Below, in pieces: positions 39,031 through 50,800 of a stretch of DNA of 64,000 nucleotides (position 1 is the stretch's first letter; the number at the start of each line of letters is the position of its first letter). The position numbers and the translations under genes are program-made. The stretch is from Paragonimus westermani (Eukaryota > Platyhelminthes > Trematoda > Plagiorchiida > Troglotrematidae): contig QNGE01000892.1 in assembly GCA_008508345.1 (NCBI GenBank), forward strand, positions 105,094 through 169,093, in the 5' to 3' direction. The notes under the pieces were generated by a model. That model had not been told where the DNA came from. It worked only from the letters and a program-made list of their open reading frames with translations, and searched no databases.

Positions 39031-41863
39031 CTACAATCAGGTGACCATGAAAGTTATGTGAGAGCAGTATAGAGGTAATAGTCTCAAACATCCGAAATGG
39101 CATTAATTTCACAATAAAGTGTTTACAGGAAGCCAATACGATGTTTAGGAGAACGAAAGTTAATGGAAATGGCTAACTACTGTGAAAAACTTTTGCTTTC
39201 CTGTTTACTAGAAATCAATCGAAGTGATTATTGCTAGTCGCCTGAGATAACGTAGTAACCTGTCACTTTACTGAAAACCAGTAACTTTCTTGACCAACCG
39301 CGTTGCCAGTATTTGGTTACTGGCTGGATTCAAACCTAAGATTTCGGTTGTCGTCTGGAAGCTCTCTGCACTGATGAACAGCAGCTATTCAAGCATAAAA
39401 CTGTCAAGTGTTCGCAAACGTACCGGAATCTGAATACCACAAAGTATTGCCTAGTGGAAACATAGTCCGCGGATTATATCGTTGGGCAAATCTTGGAAAA
39501 TCACATAAAAATAATAAACATTCCATTTTTCCCACTGGTAGGATAGTGGAACAGCTGTTCGAATTTAGGTTATCATGGTGCAGTTTCAACGACTGCCGTT
39601 CGCCCAAATTTACTCAAGGTTACTCGAGGAAATTCATAGTTTTCACCACAGGCTTTCGAACTAGGTTAGCAGGCAGTGGAGGAGAAGACAAGAAAGGCTT
39701 AATAGTAAATGTCGCTGTAACCGTGGGTCGTAAACTCTGGCTACAACGGAAGGTGAACCGTATAGGTGCCGAAATCCAGAATCAGTCATACTGATGGATC
39801 AGCTAAGATCCTTGTTCAATGTTGCAGATACAAATCATACCGCCAAAACTTGATGAGGTCATAAAAAATTGTTCGTATTCATTTACGAGGACGTCACATT
39901 GAGACGAAGGTAAACTTGAACGCCCGTGCTCATGAAGAAGGAGCAGATCCTAGAGGGTGGGAAGTAGACAAAGGTCATTGGAGCATGTCACTGTACTCTC
40001 TAAGGTCTATCTACCAACATAAATTTTCCTTGGTGTCCTGAAGCGTAAACTGTCAAACAGGTAAATAAATTAAACAGGGGTGATGTGTACGATTGGCCGA
40101 TAACACGCTGCAATCCTATTAATATCCCTAACAATTTTGCGGTATCCAAAAGACTTCCTAAAAATCGGCTAGTTTTGGACTGTTATCAGTGGTGCGACTA
40201 CCATATAGGTACCCAATGTTTACATTGGATATACTTATTGCAGACAATCAGACAGTTCTTTAAAACAGTAAACCGGATATTATAAACGGAGTTCATTATC
40301 ACGAATAACCACTGGTTTCATGGTTAATGGAATAGTTTTTTGGTGGAATTTCTGTCTTATCTATTGGGTTTAAATGGAGAGCGGGCTGTTCATTAAAAGT
40401 CGTACTGAGGTCGGCTGATAACAAATAATCATGATCAAGAAGTTGAAGTAGCCTTGTTAAATGAGGGATTGATTGCGTTTGTCGAACAGATTAGTTGATC
40501 GCAGGTCACAACTCTAACGATGTTGACCAAACGCCAACAGCGTTCACGCACAGCGCTGCACATGACAGTGATTAGTAGTGGGCGAATTGTTTGTTAGTGT
40601 TCTTACATTGATAACAGGATTAATTGGACTCATTCAAAAGGGTTTCCACAAGGTACCAGTCGTTTTTGACGAGCTGATAATTAACCTGACGGTTACGCAG
40701 ACAGAACAGGCGACCATATACTACTAAAGGTATTTTTACTGGTTGAATCTCACTGTAATTGAAAGGCACTTATGACCACTGCTTGACTTGTTCCTAGAAA
40801 ATGAATCAGCCCAAACTATTTTTAAAAAATAACGGCAGTGCAGCTGAGGTTATTCAAAAATTAAAGTCTAACTCGCATATATTTTTGACTGAATTCCGCT
40901 TTCTACATACAAACCACGGTATGTAACTTTTGCTGTTATTTGTACACTATGAAAAATTGTTGTTTTTAGATAATATCTCAATCTGAGATCGAGAAAACCG
41001 TCCGAAAATGCAACCCAAAACATCGAGCGCGAACAAGGAAAGCTGTCTACTGCATTGTTCGATATACCATGCCGATACATAACACTGTTAACCTGGTCAG
41101 ATCGGTCGGCGTGCTGCAGCCTAATCGAACGTTGAAAGTGCTCACACTTAGAAATCCAATGTCTATACGTATCACTGTTGTTCGGTAGTGTGCTTATCAA
41201 ATTAGAACTCCTAGTGTTTACGTACAGTGGGGCTGATCAAAAGCCAAATAAAGTTTGTTTCTATTAAAACTTCTAACGTTTGGTATAGTTGACTGTTGTT
41301 CAATATTCTTGAGTAAGAGGAATGAAATATTCCGGCCTTTTGCTGCTGATGGATATTCACTTAATTTTGAATGGATAGCAAGGGTTTTGGATTGATGTGT
41401 AATTAAAAAGATGCGAGACACCGTTGTTGATTCGGTTAGATAGGGCAACTAGCCCCTGGGTCACTGTCTAAATTCACTGGGCCAAGAGTGAAATAGGGTT
41501 GACTACTGAAAACAATTCACTTAGAGTTCCACCATAAATGGGCTGACTTGAATTACAAATCTAAATTTTATTCACACAGACCATTTCTGGTAATCTATTA
41601 CACATGTGATCTAGCGTAATCGAGGCAAATATTTAGCTCTCTGTACCACAGACTCAACTTCAATAAATCAAAAATGCTTTGTTGAAAAACGTGTTCGGAA
41701 GAATCCCAAACTGTGATTACATTTGGTCAAAATCTCTTAAACAGGATGTTCTCCTTACTGTATGTAAGATATCCGCACCAAATGTAGTACGAATGAAGTT
41801 GAATAGTTTGGGCGTCGTGTTTAACATGTTATTGATAAACAGATTGGGAATAACACAACGTTC

Positions 41864-41951
41864 CGAGCAAGTTGTAATACTCTACGTTTCAACCACCTCC
41901 TAAGGAAGGCCACCCGAGGTGGTTGAAACGTAGAGTATTACAACTTGCTCG
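41864..41951. repeat. Perfect 36-bp inverted repeat (hairpin) with 16-base loop
   Basis: The left arm 41864-41899 starts CGAGCAAGTTGTAATACTCT; the right arm 41916-41951 is its exact reverse complement. The loop 41900-41915 is CTAAGGAAGGCCACCC. The left unit extends to 41831 as a diverged match to 22272. The structure equals two repeat units head to head sharing a centre. In DNA it could extrude as a cruciform; in RNA it would fold as a very stable hairpin. Confidence 0.93.
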
Positions 41952-44900
41952 AAAGGCATCCAATGTCTTAAACTGTTTCGTAATGAATTTAGTCCTTATG
42001 ACATACTACAGCGGGATAAGTTTCTGAAGGAAAGTGAACTTTTGCCACTCATTTCGTTGTGTGATTTTGTTGCACTTAAGTTTGTGGTATATATAGACGA
42101 GTTTATCAGATTAACGTATATGGTAGATGAAAGCCTAGAGTGTTCTTTGGCCATGACGATCTGGTGTCGAATATCGTGAAACAGTGATATTTCTCTTTTA
42201 GCCAGTTCTTTTTGTTTTGATTGTGAACGCTGCACAATAAAATCGACTGTACTTGTGTGCTTGTCTTGCTATTGTAAAATCTACTAGTTTGCTAGCATTC
42301 ATTTTTCCCAGTTAATGCCTCGCGAGCAACCTCTGGTTTTTCAACAAGCGACAGTTGAAGGCCTCACACAGCTTACAGTTAGTTTCCGAGGCTTACTACC
42401 TTTTCATATGAATACCTTTGAACTAATTGACAATATTCACATTTTCACATTTGACATACTTTAGCTCGTCAATCAATAAGTGTAACGGAAACTTTTTGGG
42501 TCAGCAAAGAATAAAAGACAAGTGAGAGCCAGCACGACGAAAGCCGAACTCCGAGCACAGTAACTTCGATTTGTCAACCGTACATTCTTCCGTAACCTTC
42601 GAACGCAGATCAAATTCGCTTATTCAAGTTCCTTATCAAACATGCCCACTATCATTTGATCATGAGCTTTGCATTGATGACTATGCATCTTAGCGAGGAA
42701 TTTTATGATGAACGACATAATCACAAGCATGTAGAACAAAAATAAATTCTAAACAGTCTAAAACCATGCGTTGCTAAGTAGCTTTAACCGGATTGGTCTT
42801 TACGCACAGTTTCACGTTTAAATTCACTAACGGTTGATCGCAACTATCGCATTCCCATAGACTGCAGTCGGCCCGTTTCCAGAACAACCACTAGGCTCGA
42901 GTTTCGCTCTCATTAGAGCTGGTCAGTAGTGCACATACATGCCACGACCGGGTCTAGGACTGCGGCCACGCTTTCATGAGGCAACCCTGCTCACCACTGC
43001 CTTATTCACTTCACATTAAGCACGACCGAATACTCGCATGTGAACGTTCAACCACTCTCGCTTGCGAGTGCTAATCAGGTTGCCCGATCGCTTACACACA
43101 AGACACAATAATTGCCCTGTTAACTCTAATCGGTAACCCCGAGACATTGCCCCATTTCATTTAAACTTGGCATTCAGAAGTTAAAGACCACGATCAGATG
43201 TGAATGGTGATCAACATGACATTAACCAACTCACCGACTACTCATCAGTATATATGCAGCGTTATAGGTCAAAATCTATACACCGCTTTCTAGGTTGCTA
43301 ACGTCGGTGTGCGTTCTACATTTAATCTATTCGGAGTCCCGCCGGATTTTATAGTCTTGCGCAACTCTGTTATGCTACGGCCGAAATGTTACTCATCAAC
43401 TGGCGATCAGTCAATGGTGATAAACAAACGTTGAGTTGTAAAATTCTGTCCAAATCTTTATTACTGCTATCACTGTCCTCGTTGTTTACCCGTGATCTCA
43501 TCTCCAATGTATAGACCTGATTATTCACGAAGTTTAACAATGAACGTTTCAAACAACGAGTTGCTTCCCAGATAAGCTAGTCATTTTTTGATTATATGGT
43601 TACCTGTTATTTTCATCCTACAAAATGTTCCAGGTAAGCTCAACTGATTGGGGCACACAGAATTCACAAGAGCTCTGGTTGATTGTTTGTAACAAATATG
43701 TCCTGAACCATACAGACGTGAATTAGCTTCGTAAATCAGTTATATGACATTCATGGGCGAAAAACAAAACGGTGAGGTGGTTAACTGCATATTAATAATC
43801 ACTCATGAAAGCAATTCATGATTTACGTAGCCAAGAACATGGTTTTTGATTGAAATTTACGCATTTTTTTCCTACCCTTAGCCAAAGTCTTACTGCTAAC
43901 TTCTTAATGACTGAATTTTCTGCATTCCTTGATTTTGCTGACCAACATTTATGTGTATATTTTCAACGGCATTAATGCCATCCTATATGAAACCGATGGT
44001 GAATCAACACATAATTCGCCATACGAGTGCGACTAATGGCGTTCCGGCTCCTGGAGTTCTCTTCAGATGCAACACCGTAAGCATCCGGAAATCTGCCATC
44101 AGACAGAAAGAGATTATTGATTCATCAACTGTAGATTCATGGCAGTTATGCCAACTTTGAACAAATTCATTTTCTAGTCTGCCTCCAATTTATGAACTAA
44201 CTCGTCTTTTTTTAACAAATTCTGCTGATTCCAAGTGCATGTGAGTGGGATTGGTTTAGCAAAATTTTGGGCTCCCTGCATCATATTTTTCGCCTAGTAC
44301 TCTACAAAGACTGAGATTCCTCAAATGCTACCCTGCATGAAATTGAAATTTCCCTTATGAACATACATTTTACAAAAGATTGGAAGAATTATTTCGATCT
44401 GCTTTACGTCTTGAGATGTCAGCAACGGCAGGTGAAGAATTACCCAAATATACTACTTAAAAATCGTCAGTATGAAATGTTTTGGAAACTGACTAGCTCA
44501 TAACCATGACCGATATACCGCCTACGGTTCTATAACAATACCGTTTTGCAGTGGTTTGTAAGACCTGAAAATCATTTGACTGAAATCAGTGTGGTTTATC
44601 ATATGTTATGCAACAGCGTTATAAGGTGATCACTCTGACTACCAATGTATGTTTTATCCGCTCGAAGATAATAAGCTTTGAAACGGAACAAAAGAATCCA
44701 GTCATACAAAGAGGGATGAAATCTCCCTAAATGCTCTGAGTAGAAGGAATGTTTCGTGCAAGTATTCAGTCTCGTTCGGAGTGAGGCCAATGACGCAGTA
44801 TTCAACCTGATTGCCTGATAAAAAGCGTGGGTGGAGTTCTAGTGCCGACCATGGCAACGACACATACTACAGACGTGCTCTAACAAAAACATAACTCGAG

Positions 44901-46339
44901 TATACAATGCTTTTTCTGGGGGAAGATCAAATAGAATATGTATGGAAGTATGACACTGTTCGGTAATTGTGAATGATTTTCGATTCATGTGAGCCACGAT
45001 TACTTGTAACTCACTAGTAAATGGAACCATGGTTTAGACAGAACTGAACGGACTTTATTTGCTTTTACTGTTGCAAACTCAGGTTACTCCATGCACCCTT
45101 CAGCTCGTCATTTTATTGTAACAAACCGGTTCAGCACCCTTTCCATAGATGAACCGCAGCAGTTTGCGCTTACACGCATAGTTTTTATTACTTTACTATA
45201 GTTAGAAATAGCTTCTAACGAGCTGTGGGAACATTTGGCAAGATGCCAATAGAAAATTGCCATGATACAGTAGTCGTGAAGCTGAAGCATTCTTCTTTCT
45301 TTGATGCACGCTTCATCCGATCTTGAAATCACTTAATAAGGGCAACAGTGATACCGCTCAAGTTTCGGTGGCATTTGGTTTGGTCTCGTTATAATATGTC
45401 CATACCTAAGTTAACTACATAGCCTTCAGGCAATTGTAGCTACGCATTTATGACGACGTATATTTAGTTTTCGCTGTAACCTAGCTTCAATTACTGGCCT
45501 ACTGTGGACCATTCCTTCAGCTCACTGGTGCCATATCAGTTTGGGTTGCTTTAAGGTATTTCTTGAAGCAGCTTTCCGCTCTCAACTGAAATCCGTTTCC
45601 CTCCAAACATTTTCGAAAATAACTTATCCCACTGACTTCTAGGAAGACCTCACAAGGTTTAACTATGACAATGATGTAAACGTTGATCGTAATTTACGTC
45701 TTCATTTTTCTTGTCAAAATTTTCGTTTAAGTGGAAGTATGATTTTACGAATAAAGACGGCTTGGTGAACAATCACTAGAACGACCTGGTGGTTTATTCT
45801 TGCACGATTTCAATGAATTGTTTTGGACGTTTTTAGGAATTAAAATTACTGTGATTGTAGAAGCAGAATAAACATGCCTGTTTTCGATGCTTCATCATCA
45901 GACTGACGTTAACACATATAAAAGGACTATTCGGAGTTGCAGCTTGAGATCTAGTTACATAAAATCAATCACAGCGCATTCAAACTACCTGACCAACCTC
46001 ACAGATCTGCTTAATTTGACCTGGCGAATCTATGCGGCTCAATCGAAGCAAGCCGTAGATCGTTTGCTATTGATCGCAAAAGAACCTTTAATTTCTTGAA
46101 ACCGATCTTCATTTTGTGCCCAAATCTTCTGATAAAAACAGCGAACACTTTGTGACAACGTATCGTTTCCCAGAACTGACCTACTGTGTAGGTGTAATGA
46201 TTTCTTCATAAACATTTATACGCGTTGTAATTGTTGCTATATGGCTGGGCCTCATGTACCGAACAAAGTAGACATCAGTGCTGATTACCTCTGATTCAAA
46301 TGCCCTACACGTTACCGTCCAGGAGTGCCCACATATATT

Positions 46340-46740
46340 ATTGCCGCATTTAGACTTATGGTTGAAAATCAAAATCAAATCAAAGATCAGCCAGTCCGTG
46401 CCACTTCACATTGTGTCTACCAATTTACATGTAACTGCAAAGAAAGTTACAGAGGCGGAACCGAGAGGTGCTTGAACTCCAGAGTGGAGGAGCAGTTGCC
46501 TAAATTGGTGCAGAGATCTATATTACAGAATAACGACAATGTAGTTGAAACAAACAAGCAACCAGCGTCCTGGACACTGGTCACGTTGTCGACCAAGCTT
46601 GTTGATTCAGAATCCTATTAGGTCAATCCAATTCAAGATTGTTGCGGTTTGCTGAGGCGGTCACAATCAATCGACGGGAGCCGACCTCGTGTGTTCAGAA
46701 ACAGTTGCTCGTAGACTTGATCCTTCCCTGGACTTGGTGA
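46340..46740 (+). pseudogene. Penelope-like element relic: GIY-YIG endonuclease end, frameshifted
   Basis: One frame (ending at 46621) reads ATSHCVYQFTCNCKESYRGG, then TERCLNSRVEEQLPKLVQRS: a GIY-YIG core with the C-x-C pair and Y-R-G-G-T in place of Y-I-G-R-T. A shifted frame gives DTGHVVD near 46571-46591. After more shifts the frame reads LRFAEAVTINRREPTSCVQK, then QLLVDLILPWTW and TGA at 46738-46740. The blocks keep family order but need at least two frame changes, so the copy is dead. It is antisense to the host gene and only the 3' end of the element remains. Confidence 0.76.
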
Positions 46741-46827
46741 CCTTTCTTATACCACTGATTGAATATCCACCCTGCCCCTCTAACTGCCCGATATAAAAAC
46801 CCGCTTCATGTTATTTTGAATGTGGTA

Positions 46828-46848
46828 CTGACAAGTCAGTTCGAAACG
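46828..46848 (+). ncRNA. Possible decayed hammerhead-ribozyme core downstream of Penelope-like relic
   Basis: The sequence CTGACAAGTCAGTTCGAAAC lies 88 bases after the relic stop. It resembles the hammerhead core (CUGANGA, stem II, GAAA) with the conserved G8 changed to A and only a weak stem II. Penelope-like elements are known to carry hammerhead motifs in their terminal repeats, which is the main reason to note it. Activity is not expected. Confidence 0.25.
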
Positions 46849-47609
46849 TTTGCGTCTATCAGTTTTCACGTTCCAACGGTTTTGTTCAAATTCTGAAGGG
46901 AATGAACTGTTTCAAAAACTAAGTTGTTTGTTGCACGGCTCTTGAAATTATGCTGAGCATGTTTACAGTGATTAGACATAACTCTATAATGACCTGATGT
47001 TATGTAATGTCATAAAGAACGTTGTTCAAAACGGTTGCAGTCCAAAAAATTTTCCCACTTCCTTGGGACAGTCCAGACGGCAACATGAGAAAATGGTATA
47101 CACGTGATATTCAGTTTTTCGGTAATATCCTCAAAACGTGAACGTTTTTAATAACATCACGTTTTCAGATAGGCTCCCTAGGAAGATGCTGGATGGCGTA
47201 GTCAGTCACTTAGAAGAATAACGCACTTTCGAATGGTGAGAGAAACTGGTTATAGGAAACTAATAAATCTCGCAATGAGTGCATCAAACAGAAGGAAACC
47301 GTCTATGCGGACGGATTTGGCGACCACGGAACTGATAAATTATGCACGAGTGGCTGACTCATCTGGGGTTAGTCAGTTGCGTTCGTCGTAATACGGCATT
47401 CGCTTACTGGCAAAAGAGATCAAACAACGTGTCAGTTGCCCGAAATGTCCAGTGTGAGCAGTGTGGACTCTGGCTATGTGTGTACTCATCGAATATCGTC
47501 GAAGTATGCGCATAGCATTTTCGGAAATTGATCTCAAAGCAAGTAACTAACACTGAGGTGCTGCAACTTTTTCAAATCAAGCATGAAACACCAAACAATT
47601 AACACCTAC

Positions 47610-47831
47610 CAGACTCCAAGTCGATGACGAATAAGCCGAGCTCAAATCCATTCGAAACACGGTCACAGCGACTGACTGCGTTTCAACAAGCCAAGGGGAA
47701 GCTCGCAAAAGTTGGACAATCGGCTTATTTGTCTGCTTTTTGGAGGAAGGATGTGAAACATCTTGAGTTGAAGAGTCTCCGTTAGCCGGATCCGTTAATT
47801 CCAGGGTGATATTGAACTGCACACTGGTAGA
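47610..47831 (-). CDS. Exon C: divergent part of FN3 domain 2
   Basis: The acceptor TTTTCACAG lies at 47832 and the donor GTAGGT starts at 47609. The exon is 222 bp, phase 0 at both ends. The frame is open throughout and begins STSVQFNITLEL, which continues the exon B beta-rich sequence; NIT is a possible glycosylation site. A low-complexity polar stretch (about residues 15-35 of the exon) precedes SVAVTVFRMDLSSAYSSSTW. By itself the FN3 match is weak. I accept the exon because of its good splice sites, open frame and phase agreement with B and D. A short extra exon between B and D cannot be excluded. Confidence 0.68.
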
Positions 47832-50800
47832 CTGTGAAAATCACACAGAATGGTTTGCCAGAACAGACGTGAGCGGACAAAATTCATTTGTGAAAAACAG
47901 GGCATTAAATGCGACGTACCCAAACTGGCCACAGTACACTCCATCACATCCCACTCTTCGTATGGTTACTAATAAGATCCGGAAAATTTTTCGGTATGCA
48001 AATGCAATTTGCGGACTGTGAGTACAGTCTTTACAAAGCACATTCCGTTATTTGGAGGCCGGCCAGGACGTGCACACGGGATGAGTATTTAATATACGTT
48101 CAAAAAATATCATATTTATTCAGACTTTATCTGTCAGGATGTGGCAAGCTTGCAGCGCAACAAAGCTTATTTAGTTCGCATAATTCAAAAGGTTGAGTAT
48201 TCTCTAGGTCATAGAGGCAACTCCTTATTTTGCCTGTCATTTCTCTTATCCATCCTCCTGAAGCAACAGTAGAGTAATGAAGATACTTAACGACAGAAGC
48301 TCAGTGGGGGAGAAAAACAGAGTTTTCTCTCACCACACGGTTCCCATTCACATTTCCTAATGAACGTGTTCCTTCATCGTTTTCGTTCTGAAAAACAGGC
48401 ACGGTTGAAAAATCCTGAAGCTTTGCAACTTCGCATAGGTTCATCAGTTGCCACTGACCCATGTTGTATGCCGCCTAGATTTTCTCAAATGGGTCATGAA
48501 TGCATATTACTTTAAGGATCGGTATGTTTACTTTCATACCAGCCACATGGTTACGACTGATAAGAAGGGATAAAATGTGTCAGTGGTATCTGCTGTCCGT
48601 CTATTTGATATCAAAAAGATCTCACAAAATTGAACGAACATATTTCATCATTTAGCAACTCTGTCTACAATATGCCACGTTTGTTAATGGGCTCACCGAA
48701 ACAGTAAGTTTGCATGTTTCGGTTAGTATATTGAACTGTAGGATTTAAATTCCGATTTTGCTAATTCTGCTCACTTTATTCCAATTTCGTGCTTTCCACA
48801 TCCAAAATGATGGTTTGCTCAATAAACTGTTGATAGTTAGTACAATACTATTGTGTTCCGACAAATATACAGCTCAGTTTGCATCATTCCGTGTGAACGT
48901 TGATTACGCTGTACTGAAAAGATGAGCGCGAGTGATTTTCGTCGTTGACAGTTTAGTCAAGAACAGAATGTAAGTACACGATTTTTCTAATTACCACCTG
49001 TGGTGAATGCCAGATAAATATTTTTCTAAGTGAAATTATGTTATTTTTCAGTGGCCTTTGTCAGTCATTATAATAGAGTTGTCCCTAGATTTGTTGTTCC
49101 GAAGCGATTCGCGTTCTTATTGGATAGTCGCGATATTTTGCTTACAACGCTGTCCTCCACTTTTAAACACCCCCAACTACACGCTCATCAAAAGTAATGA
49201 ACATAACTAAGTGATTATAAGGCTTCTATGTAGATGTCAATCATTTGACCGTAGAAATTAGCTACGTGGACCAGTGGGAAGCCATCAGTTCCAAAAGAAA
49301 CTTCTGTTCTACACTCTACCTACTGGCGTATGAGTTTTGCTTGTGTGTGTTTCACTTCATCCGCCCGAAACTCAAACCAAACGGGGTCAGCGCGTGCTCC
49401 TGATGCACACAGGCTCATTGAGGAGTGAATACGGGCTAACCTTATAAGAAGTGATCAAAATTGATTGCTGATGGTTAAACTCCTTTAGGCAAGATAAAAA
49501 TGTGGCCATTACTAAAAGAAAATGAGCTTAAACTACGCAACGGTGATAGAAAAACCATTACGGAAGCATCGGCAGTAGAATTCATCGGATGGACTTTAAT
49601 CCTGACCTTGGTAACCCAAACAAAATGATACTCTAATATTAAGAATTAGCACAGTAAGTGCAGCAACGTAGCAGAATAAAACCAAGCCTGCCATAAAAAC
49701 TTGTCTGATGCTGTAGATTCACTGGGATAAACACGCACTGTAGAACAGGAACGAATTTTTCAATTCTGATGTACCCTTCCACATACTCTCCATTTCTGCT
49801 GGGAAATGTTGCGACTGACTCACATTCAAACCAAAACACAGACTGACTATTTTTAAGATTCATTATGCGTCCACAGTACTAACTGTACAAGACACTTCCA
49901 AGAATTTCACGTGAAATTTATTATTGTTGGTAGTATATGACAGTCAGGTATGCACGACTTTGTGGTCCCTGAAATTGTTCTTCTTGACATATCGTCTGAT
50001 CAATATGAGGCAAGTGGGTTCACTTGTTGCAATAATCTATTCTGTCAAAAGTTTCGGTAACCCAAGTCCACTCTATGGGTGCCATTATACAAGACAAACT
50101 GGTTGCTTCGGCACCACACAAACCCAGAGTCAGGCGAAAACTGTTAGTTATCGGTATGCTCCGAGTGCGCAACTCACCGCAGTGGTTTCGAAAATTACAG
50201 TCTCATGAAAAATGTGACGACTAATAGATTTGGTAAAATTTTCATACCTAGAATTTCGAACTTGGATATATGTAGAAGACCAATAATTTCACCTCAAACA
50301 CTTTTAAATTAACCATAATATCTGACGAACTTCTGATTTAAAAGGTTCACTTTCAGGTTGCACAGGAAGTCTGCCGACTTTATTTCCCAAAGATGTAAGT
50401 TGTACAGCACAGGTAAATTCACCCTCTCTACGCTTGCAGAACCATCATGTGGCGACTCCGGTTAGGTTATAGTCACAGTGATCGGTCGGAGAAAGAAAGC
50501 CTCTTCTAAGTTTCATTCACAAATGAAATCTTTAACAGAAATACTTCGGAAATTCGGAGGTCAACTAGATGCCACCTAACAGTCTTACATTCTGGTCTAT
50601 GAAGAAAAAGTAATTTTCGAGTGCACTCGATCACTGAAACATTTGCTGTGCCAAATCCATTCGATCGTGATGTTCAGATGCAATATGCATCTTGCCTTTT
50701 GGACTGTTGGGCAACCGTACAAGAAACCAGGAGGTGTGCGATTTATCACTCCATACTTTGTGATGAAAGCATTTTTCTGCGCACGTTCTGTGAAGACTTT

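Larger units (their letters stand above)
39031..47609 (-). other. Intron between exons D and C
   Basis: The intron is 8.6 kb, phase 0. It holds the perfect hairpin at 41864-41951 and the third Penelope-like relic at 46.3-46.85 kb. A 128-codon frame at 39408-39794 (plus) is unrecognised. A GC-richer patch lies at about 42860-43160 with no assignable content. Confidence 0.72.

Noticed and set aside
39408..39794. 128-codon plus-strand open frame
   Set aside because: Longest frame of its kind in the intron but with no family motif, no splice context and a length near what chance gives in 64 kb.
44599..44805. Minus-strand TYIG string considered as a fourth GIY-YIG relic
   Set aside because: Only four residues match and no flanking family blocks are present.
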